This document shows positions 8,750 through 15,115 of a stretch of DNA of 15,115 bases, piece by piece. This DNA is from Zancudomyces culisetae (taxonomy: Eukaryota > Kickxellomycota > Harpellomycetes > Harpellales > Legeriomycetaceae). Positions within the stretch are counted from its first letter, which is position 1; each line of letters starts with the position of its first letter. The stretch spans positions 1 through 15,115 of the forward strand of contig LSSK01001858.1 of the NCBI GenBank assembly GCA_001969505.1. Reading direction: 5' to 3'. The position numbers and the translations under genes were made by a program. The notes below the pieces were generated by a model. It saw only the letters and a list, made by a program, of their open reading frames with translations, was not told the DNA's origin and searched no databases.

Positions 8750-9875
8750 TGGTTTGATTTGTGTGGCTCCAATACTTACCAGTCACCACCCTCTCCATTA
8801 CTGTATCCACCAATCTGCTTTATTCGCTTGGGTTTGTCAATTTATGTCCACACGATGCCCCCAAATATATTGGTAGCCAAAAATTAAAGCTCAATTGACA
8901 GTTTGCATGAAAACCCCGCCACAACAGTGATAATTTCACCATAAATAGCACAAAGGCGGCTTATCATGGCTATTCGAAAGTACATGCTCTAGTTATGTAA
9001 TAGTAGAGTAAACCGGATCCGAAGCAGATGGCCCCATACTTTTAATCCATGTATACGCAGGGGGGGGAAAGCTGACATTCAACCAACAGAATCGCGGTCA
9101 TTACATTTGGGGATAGTAAGCTGTTTGCTTGTGGTAATGGTGTGGTGCCGCATAAAAAAGGGGGGGGGAGGAGTGTTTAGAATTTCGAGGTTTTCAGCCG
9201 CTGTACATTTGTTCCGTTGTGTGTGTGGAGAACTTTTTTTGTTTTTTTGGGAAGTGGGTGATTCATATCTGCTGGTTCATTACATTTTGTGGTTCTACAT
9301 AAGATAACAGAGTGTTATATATTAGCCCCAAACTTGAGGCGTAATTAAATACTCCTGTAAAGATGTAGAGATTGCAAAAAAATAATGCTTCGCTGGCTGT
9401 ATCTGCAAAACAAAGAACCAGTGAACCAGTGTATAACTTGTCACTTTTAAAGCTTTCAGAAAAAAAAGAGAATGGGGAGTGTCGCATATGTCCTTACTAG
9501 AGTATACTACCAAGTTATGTTTTCAGACCCCTTTTCTATATCAATAGTTATTAAGAGTTAAAAAATTGCGCACTCAAATATACAAGTGAAAATGTAAAAT
9601 ATTTAAACCAGCCTGCAACTATAGCAATACAGTAGGGGTTATAATAGTTATCACCAGTATACACGTCGTCGTTAATTATAATGCATATTTTCCAGGACTA
9701 GTGGTACCTCGAATCGACATATTAACACACTAGTTCACTGTTTCTGATAAAGTAAAGTCACAAGCAGCATGTATTCTCTATACAACATTTTAGAGTTAAA
9801 AAACTTTGTTCTCTCTGTTGTATCCACCCCTCTTCTTTTTACTTGTTCATATATTTCAATCGTGGTAATTGAAAA

Positions 9876-10067
9876 AACTGTCCCAAAAAAAAAAGAAAAT
9901 TGCCATCCTAGGCAGCCAAAAGTTCGCCAACATTAATTTCCCTTTTTTTCCGTTAAAGACATCTGAAAATCGACAGTACTGTTTCAGAACAGTTGACATG
10001 TTCAAGACAGTTGTACCCTGAAATTTGAAACAGCAGTGATTAGGGTGGAAATCGCACAAAAACTGTC
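9876..10067. promoter_or_regulatory. cluster of AACTGTC/GACAGTT motifs upstream of ECI copy 2
   Basis: AACTGTC at 9876-9882 and 10061-10067, and its reverse complement GACAGTT at 10006-10012. Related ACAGT/ACTGT copies include the palindrome ACAGTACTGT (9973-9982) and the hairpin ACTGTT-TCAG-AACAGT (9978-9993). The cluster lies about 270-465 bp before the ECI copy 2 ATG. No known factor is assigned. Confidence 0.3.
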
Positions 10068-10339
10068 AGAAAAAAAGCAGGAGAAACAGATATCACGTTT
10101 CTTCGCTAACCACAAATAAGAGTGGGAATATTTTATTAGGAAACCTGTTGCTGAGCAAATAAATATATTAGAATGTTAATTTTTCCATCTCGTAAAGAAA
10201 GCATAAGTCTGTTATTTTTGGATCAACAAACCCCGTATAGTGTATATCAGTGTTTAGAAACGGTAAAAACAGAGTAAATACAAATACAAACGCAAGGAAA
10301 AACAGAAACAAAAACAAAAAAGTACGTTGAAACCGAAAC

Positions 10340-11440
10340 ATGGATCCAATATTTTTTCCAAACGAACAAAATGCGCTTATAAAGGTATCAGTACCAAACC
10401 CGCAAAAACCAACATGTTTCTTGCTCGAAATGCGAGCATTCCCTGAAAACAGATTCACTGCAAACTTTCTCAAGGCGTACCACCAGGCTTTGGACTACGT
10501 TGAGGACATTATGAAGAGTCTTCCAGAAGAAAAAAAGAATATTGGTGGCAGTTTGACCACAGCCTCCACAGGAAAGTTTTATTGTAATGGATTGGATGTA
10601 CCGTATGCCCTGCGTGATAAAGAGGTAGTGCCGCTGTTGATCAGTCTGTTCAGCAGACTGACAGTTTTCAGAGTACCTACAGTAACAGCCATCAGCGGCC
10701 ATGCCTTTGGAGGAGGTTTCGTAAGTGAAAAATAAAAATACATTGTATTATAATAATCCTGGAAGTGCAGCAAAATAGTAGGATAGGAGACAAACAGAAT
10801 GAGTAAAAAGAGCTTCATATTCACATGTTTTAGTTGCACGCTGTGTACCTAAATCAAAAAAAAAAAGAATGTGGGAGGGGGGAAGGAGATGACTCAAAAA
10901 TATCGATAACCAAAGTAATATGGTGTAAATACCAATAAAAACTAACAAACAAACATAAATATTAATAATTGTAGTTGCTGGCACTTGCACACGACTATCG
11001 AGTTATGAACAGTAAGAGAGGATTTGTATGCTTGGTAAGTATCTAAGTTGATACTAAAAGTCAAAATACTAAGATTAATTGTTGCAAATTCGGTTTATTC
11101 ATACACATAATAGAACGAAATAGAACTGGCCACACCACTCAAAAATGGGTTGCTGGAGTTGGTTAGAAGCAAGGTGAACAACCACCAGACATTCAAAAAA
11201 CTCGTTCTTGAGGCGTATCGATTTAATGGAGCTGATGCAGCCAAATTCAAGCTTGTTGACAAAATCGTCGAGCCAGAGCACCTTGTGGAAGAGGCACTGA
11301 AACTCGCAGAGAGGCTGTCGGTGAAGGCTCTTGTAAGAGGCGAGGCATTTCATCATATAAAGCTGGAGATGTACCGTACTTTTATATCTAACAATAGGCT
11401 CGGTTTGCCATGGGTCATGGAGCTATATCCAAAGCTCTAA
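10340..11440 (+). CDS. delta3,delta2-enoyl-CoA isomerase (crotonase fold), copy 2
   Basis: Exons 10340-10720, 10975-11034 and 11114-11440, giving 255 residues. Introns are 254 bp (GTAAGT, branch-like ACTAAC, TAG) and 79 bp (GTAAGT, TACTAAG, TAG), both phase 0. Exon 2 (60 bp) and exon 3 (327 bp) have exactly the lengths of copy 1, and both introns fall at the same protein positions, so the two are paralogues. Preserved signs are KKNIGGSL, STGKFYCNG, GHAFGGGF (120-127), AHDYRVM and the NEI at the start of exon 3 (E149 as candidate catalytic Glu). Differences include ATPLK where copy 1 has GLPLL, beside the active-site Glu. The C-terminus is PKL, a non-canonical peroxisomal signal known from plants, instead of SKL. 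It reads as an intact gene. Substrate range or localisation may have shifted; an enoyl-CoA hydratase or isomerase-like protein is the alternative. Confidence 0.88.
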
Positions 11441-11584
11441 CACAAGTGTAGTGTTTGTTAACTTTTGCATCGAAATACCCTTAACTTGTGGTTATTTGAT
11501 GATGCTTTGTTTTTACCTTTACTCTTACTTTTACCTTAATTAATTGGATATTTTAATAATAACTCAATTTGTGAGGAAACTAAA

Positions 11585-11608
11585 AATAAAAAATAATATA
11601 AAAATAAA
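11585..11608 (+). terminator. polyadenylation signals for ECI copy 2
   Basis: AATAAA at 11585-11590 and 11603-11608, about 145-165 bp after the ECI stop. They lie only 13-30 bp from the stop codon of convergent MAD2, so the two 3' UTRs almost certainly overlap. Confidence 0.4.
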
Positions 11609-11620
11609 ACACGGTTCCAA

Positions 11621-12617
11621 TCAACAAACATCAGAATCACGTCTATAGGAAACAAAAGAATCAACCTTGTGTACAGTGGTGCTGAAGGATCTAAATTTAA
11701 CTTGTTCAAAGTTTTTCACGGGGTGTGGATCCGTATTAATCCAGTCTGATGGAACTTCTGCGCCCATGTCAGTATAAATAAGGATGTTAAAAGTACATTT
11801 TTCTTCTAAGGATGGCAGGAATGTTACAGATGCTGTGATTTGACGTATTAATGCCTGAATATCCTTTTGTATCTGTTCCTCGGTTGTGTGTTGAATAGGT
11901 GTACTAGAATGTCAGTATATAGAGCAAAACGAATATTGGTTAATAGAAAGGGAATGTACAATAAATATAAAGCATTGGTTTAATTGTAGGGCATCACTTA
12001 CCTATCAGAGCTATCTACTTGATCATCTTCCAGTGAAATATCAAACTGCCATCGTTCTAGCACTTCTCTGGTCTCTTTGGAGCTTATAGCCAAAACCAAA
12101 TGTGTGATGTTCTTAAACACGATCCACTCTAAATGTACAAGGTTGAGGAGTTATGGATAATGAATTTTCTGTTTATCAAAATGGTATAGATATACAATGC
12201 AACTAAGTGGGATTAGATAGAGGTGACTTACTTTCAACTTGGGTTAGAATCCTTTTAATGTAGTCTTGGAGTTCGGGATCGGTGGTCACCAACATGGATA
12301 GACCATATTTTTTAGTCATTCTGAATACATCGGAGGGGTAGATTCCGCGTTGGTATAGAATATTATTCAGACTGTAATCTATATAGATGACAAGTTTTGA
12401 AAGAGAAGCAAGTTTAGATTAAAAAGGGAAAAAAATACTAAAACTAGCATAATTCAGCCTCCCTTATTGCGATTAATTTACTACGAACCTGTCACTGATG
12501 AGTGGCTAGTGTATACAAACAAAAGTATAAAAAGAACAAAAAATTACCAAAAAACTCGGTGATGATTTTTGCCGATCCTTTTAGTGTTATGTTGCTTTTA
12601 ACTAGCTGTTGCATCAT
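11621..12617 (-). CDS. MAD2: spindle assembly checkpoint protein Mad2 (HORMA domain)
   Basis: Exons 12617-12548, 12378-12232, 12128-12002 and 11903-11621, giving 208 residues (human Mad2 has 205). Introns are 169, 103 and 98 bp in phases 1, 1 and 2, with donors GTAATT, GTAAGT and GTAAGT and all TAG acceptors. Mad2 binds Mad1 and Cdc20 at unattached kinetochores and holds back the anaphase-promoting complex. The whole protein aligns with the HORMA family: ITLKGSAKIITEFF, NNILYQRGIYPSDVF, KKYGLSMLVTTDPEL, W74 (human W75), VLERWQFDI, LIRQITASVTFLP and the C-terminal seatbelt part FRSFSTTVHKVDSFVSY. R135 matches the dimerisation arginine R133 of human Mad2. The start has two consecutive Met codons; the upstream one is used. 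No exon stands alone as a long ORF; the model rests on homology plus splice sites, and every junction keeps frame. Confidence 0.95.
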
Positions 12618-13244
12618 TTTGTGAAATTATCCCCGCCAAAGATGCCGTTTAGTTTTCGTTTCTTTCTTTTCTCGCTTTCAAGTGGATGGATCGAATAATA
12701 TTGTTGTTATCTACGCCCTTTTTTCAAAACTGAAAGATTATAAAAGCTGGAAGTAAAAGTGAAGAGGGGGTGGGGTGGTATATAGACAATATATTTCAAT
12801 GCAAATTTGATCAAAACTATTGCTATTTGATAAGTTGTTCAAATCTCTTTCTTGGACTTGGAGCATAAAATCATAGGGAGAAATAAATGTAAACAAACTC
12901 GGCGTATAACGGTTTGGAAAATCAACAAACTAAGCAAAAAAAAATGTGGCAAAGTTGGTAAAGCTCCTCTGCATTGGGCCCAATTACCGAAAATAAATAA
13001 GTATCAGAGCAATATAGAAAAGAAACTTTCCACGTGATAATGAGTGATTATTTGACTAGGCAAATTGAAGTCGAGTAAGGAGAAAATTTTTTTTAACTAA
13101 TTAATTGTTTTTTTAGCGTGGAGTTTGGGTGGTAGATCGAACTGGGTTCGGAAATAGCAACAAATTATCCAGAAATAGAGTGAAATATATTGTATTTTAC
13201 TCTTTGCATAGCTAGAGGAAGAAACATAAATAAAACAACGGCAA
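12618..13244. promoter_or_regulatory. divergent intergenic region of MAD2 and TOE1
   Basis: A 627-bp spacer between the two start codons. It includes TATAAAAG at 12738, a single CACGTG E-box (13031-13036) and an AT-rich stretch next to TOE1. The open frame at 12852-13037 is Lys-rich and shows no family resemblance, so I do not call it a gene. Confidence 0.4.
13031..13036. promoter_or_regulatory. CACGTG E-box
   Basis: A perfect bHLH-type (Cbf1-like) hexamer, 209 bp before the TOE1 ATG and about 415 bp from the MAD2 ATG. It is the only copy I saw in the window. Chance occurrence is possible. Confidence 0.3.
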
Positions 13245-14851
13245 ATGGATGCACAAATAACATACAATACAATCACCAGGGATAATATAGGCAAGCTCTC
13301 GGTGATATTCAAGCAGCTTGTTGATAGAAGCTCGTTTGTAGCCATAGATACAGAGTTTACAGGGTTAAATTTGCAGAATTTGGCCGATGATTTCGGATTT
13401 GATTTTAGAAAATGGAACACTAGAGAAAGGTAAGATTATACAATTTTAAACATTTACAAAATATTTACACAAAAATGCACAAAGAAGAAAAGGAAAAAAA
13501 AACAATTTAAATGAAATGTATTAATAGGGATCTGAGCACAAGATATCTTGCGCTGAAAAAAATGGTTAGAACACATGCCGTAGTATCAATTGGTGTAAGC
13601 ATCTTTTGTGAAGCCAATCCCGAGGCCAAAAAAGAAAGAATAAATGCGAACGAAGAAGAGAAGGGTGAGGAGGGACAAGTTGTGGAACACAGATCTAAAA
13701 AATATAATGTCAACAATTTCTATTTTGTACTGCATTGTCAGGATTCGCACTTGGTGAATCCCGGGAGTTTGGAGTTTTTGGCGTCGAATGGGTATGATTT
13801 CAATTTGCAAGTTAAAAAGGGAATACGGTACTCTAGTGTGGGGAGGTTGTGGGAACAAGACCAGCAGGAACAAGAACAGAACGGTTCGCAGGGATATGTG
13901 GTTGGCGGTGCTGAAAACAATGGGGTAAATAACGACGGGAACAAGCGAAAATTTGTGTCTAAAAAGCGGGAAGTCAAAAAACCAAAACATGAGGAGTTCA
14001 ATGATGGAAGAATACTTCGGCATTTATTGAGATATGTAATTTCGAGCGGTGGTGGTAAGTTGGGAAAGAGGGGTAGGAAGATAGTGGTTCATAATGGTCT
14101 ATTGGATTTGATGTATATATATAACATTGTGTATAAGGGGCTACCAGAGTCGATATCCAAGTTTGTGGCGAATCTAAGCTATTTTGTCGAGGATATCAAG
14201 GTGGGAAAGAATGGGATAATAGAAAAAGAGGAAGAGGCTGGTTCTGGTATTGACGAGGAGGGAAAGACAAGTGTGTATGATACGAAGTATATTTCAGAGT
14301 ACAAGACGCGTGACAATATCACATACTTGTCATATTTGTACGAGGTGAGTAGCCGGAAGGGGCTGATAGATACCAGAATTATGGACGAGATCAAGTTGCC
14401 AACGGTTGCACTGTCTGCTAACAAAAAAAGACGATTGGATTCAAGGAGCGATGTTTGTGAGACATACTACAAGCACGGGTATTGCCGCCTGGGCAGAGAA
14501 TGCAGCAATTCACATGATGTAAAGCATATAGTGGATGTAATGGTACCAGCATTAGTGAGGAAGAATAAAGAAGCGGAGAGTGGTGTTGGCAATGGTAGTA
14601 GTGTAGATGATGATGATGATGGTAGTGGCAGTAAGAGCGATTCGAGTCATTACTCGGCGATTGATGCGTATATGACAGGGTATTTATTTGGGAGCTACAT
14701 CGATAATCTAGGGGTTGAAGAGTTGGAGGCAGGTAGCAAAAACAAGGTGTATATAATAGGCAAGGAATTTCCATTGAGTATTGAAAAGTCAAAATTTACG
14801 CAGCCTAGCGAAGAGTTTGTAAAAATTGAACAGCGATGCTATTCAAAATAA
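13245..14851 (+). CDS. TOE1: TOE1-type 3' exoribonuclease (CAF1/DEDD fold with CCCH zinc finger)
   Basis: Exons 13245-13429 and 13528-14851 join in phase 2 across a 98-bp intron (GTAAGA donor, TAG acceptor), giving 502 residues (human TOE1 has 510). TOE1 trims and deadenylates the 3' ends of snRNAs and other small nuclear RNAs in the nucleus and Cajal bodies. The DEDD acidic residues are visible: D35 and E37 in FVAIDTEFTGL, D255 in VHNGLLDLMYIY, D313 in VYDTKY. A perfect CX8CX5CX3H zinc finger uses C372, C381, C387 and H391. The C-terminal part AIDAYMTGYLF and NKVYIIGKEFPL matches the family tail. A Lys/Arg-rich stretch near 199-216 (NKRKF...KKPK) looks like a nuclear localisation signal and sits inside the nuclease fold. 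Gln/Glu/Asn-rich insertions around it and an Asp run after the zinc finger are low-complexity. Confidence 0.95.
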
Positions 14852-15030
14852 CACAAGCGGTACATGGTGCCCTCTCCCCACCATCACCCCCACCAAAAGA
14901 CAGAACGTTTTTTTTTGGAATTTGTGGGTTTTAAAGATATAATCATTGATTGTTGGTACTTTTTGTAGATTATATATTCTAATAAAATATAAAATGTGAG
15001 AGATATGGGTGAACATCTATAATTAATTAA
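14852..15030. other. convergent 3' intergenic region after TOE1
   Basis: No gene seen. It holds AATAAA at 14981-14986, 130 bp after the TOE1 stop and its likely polyadenylation signal. Confidence 0.45.
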
Positions 15031-15115
15031 TTATTTTGGTTTAAATTGATCAAATTTCAGTAGCGATTGCGATTGTGGAGTTGGTTTAGGGTTTGGCTTT
15101 TTTATTTTTATTTTT
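15031..15115 (-). CDS. possible C-terminal tail of a gene beyond the right edge
   Basis: An open minus-strand frame enters from the right edge and stops at 15033-15031 (TAA). Its 28 or so codons read as a Lys/Pro/Gln-rich tail (KKPNPKPTPQSQSLLKFDQF, then KPK). The composition looks protein-like and its place, convergent with TOE1, is sensible. The stretch is far too short to name a family, and a chance open frame in AT-rich DNA is a real alternative. Confidence 0.3.
   Translation of the reverse strand, partial: KIKIKKPNPKPTPQSQSLLKFDQFKPK

Larger units (their letters stand above)
8233..10339. other. gene-poor spacer between the cysteine-rich gene and ECI copy 2
   Basis: About 2.1 kb without a recognisable gene. 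It holds a polypurine G-rich tract (8669-8749), an unexplained strong donor-like site on the minus strand (8773-8781), runs of eight and nine G (9060-9067, 9160-9168) and clustered AACTGTC/GACAGTT motifs (9876-10067). The right end is the presumed promoter and 5' UTR of ECI copy 2. Short open frames here show no family resemblance. Confidence 0.55.

Noticed and set aside
8771-8800. ATACTTACC on the plus strand resembling the 5' end of U1 snRNA
   Set aside because: The following bases do not show U1 stem-loop I or a convincing Sm site, so it is more simply the complement of a donor-like sequence.
9107-9307. 66-codon open frame spanning a nine-G run
   Set aside because: The Gly run comes from the homopolymer; no family features or sensible start context.
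9856-10059. 67-codon minus-strand open frame
   Set aside because: It overlaps the motif cluster upstream of ECI copy 2 and has no recognisable features.
12852-13037. Lys-rich 61-codon open frame between MAD2 and TOE1
   Set aside because: Low-complexity basic composition driven by A-rich DNA; it lies in the shared promoter region and no homology is seen.
15075-15100. CCCTAAAC-like string on the minus strand resembling a telomere repeat
   Set aside because: A single copy, not tandem; it is better explained as part of the possible Lys/Pro-rich coding tail or as chance.
1-15115. tRNA, rRNA, CRISPR arrays, transposons
   Set aside because: I found no paired A/B-box signals with a cloverleaf, no rRNA-like sequence, no regularly spaced repeats, and no transposase or reverse transcriptase fragments or terminal repeats.

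Overview
This is nuclear DNA of a eukaryote, most likely a fungus. Seven genes can be recognised. Six have introns of about 80-250 bp with GT...AG ends, intergenic DNA is AT-rich, and AATAAA-type signals follow most stop codons. The strongest pointer to a fungus is the sulfite reductase flavoprotein gene: it has the Met10-type layout (oxidoreductase-like N-terminus, then FAD- and NADPH-binding modules, no flavodoxin module). A secreted, probably GPI-anchored cysteine-rich protein fits a fungal cell surface. TOE1, cystinosin and an ECI of the mitochondrial/plant type together suggest an early-diverging lineage rather than a budding yeast. A gut-fungus-like (Kickxellomycotina/Harpellales) source is only a guess.

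Layout. (1) 1-806 (+): 3' part of a cystinosin-type PQ-loop cystine transporter, cut by the left edge. (2) 1176-3824 (-): intronless sulfite reductase alpha subunit, convergent with cystinosin. (3) 3825-5691: long gene-poor spacer. (4) 5845-6789 (-): three-exon enoyl-CoA isomerase ending in the peroxisomal signal SKL. (5) 7572-8184 (-): two-exon small secreted protein with eight cysteines and a GPI-type tail. (6) 8185-10339: second gene-poor spacer with a G-rich polypurine tract and clustered short motifs. (7) 10340-11440 (+): second enoyl-CoA isomerase with the same exon plan, inverted relative to the first and ending in PKL. (8) 11621-12617 (-): four-exon MAD2, whose exons are too short to stand out as ORFs. 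(9) 13245-14851 (+): two-exon TOE1 (CAF1-type DEDD nuclease plus CCCH zinc finger), divergent from MAD2. (10) 15031-15115 (-): possible C-terminal tail of a further gene.

How the genes relate. Cystinosin (cystine release from the vacuole/lysosome) and sulfite reductase (making sulfide for cysteine) both feed the cysteine pool and are direct neighbours. The two isomerases are old paralogues in opposite orientation around the cysteine-rich gene and probably act in beta-oxidation of unsaturated fatty acids. MAD2 (spindle checkpoint) and TOE1 (3' trimming of small nuclear RNAs) are unrelated housekeeping genes sharing one divergent intergenic region. Exon joins were worked out by hand from splice sites, reading frame and family similarity; no transcript data were available.
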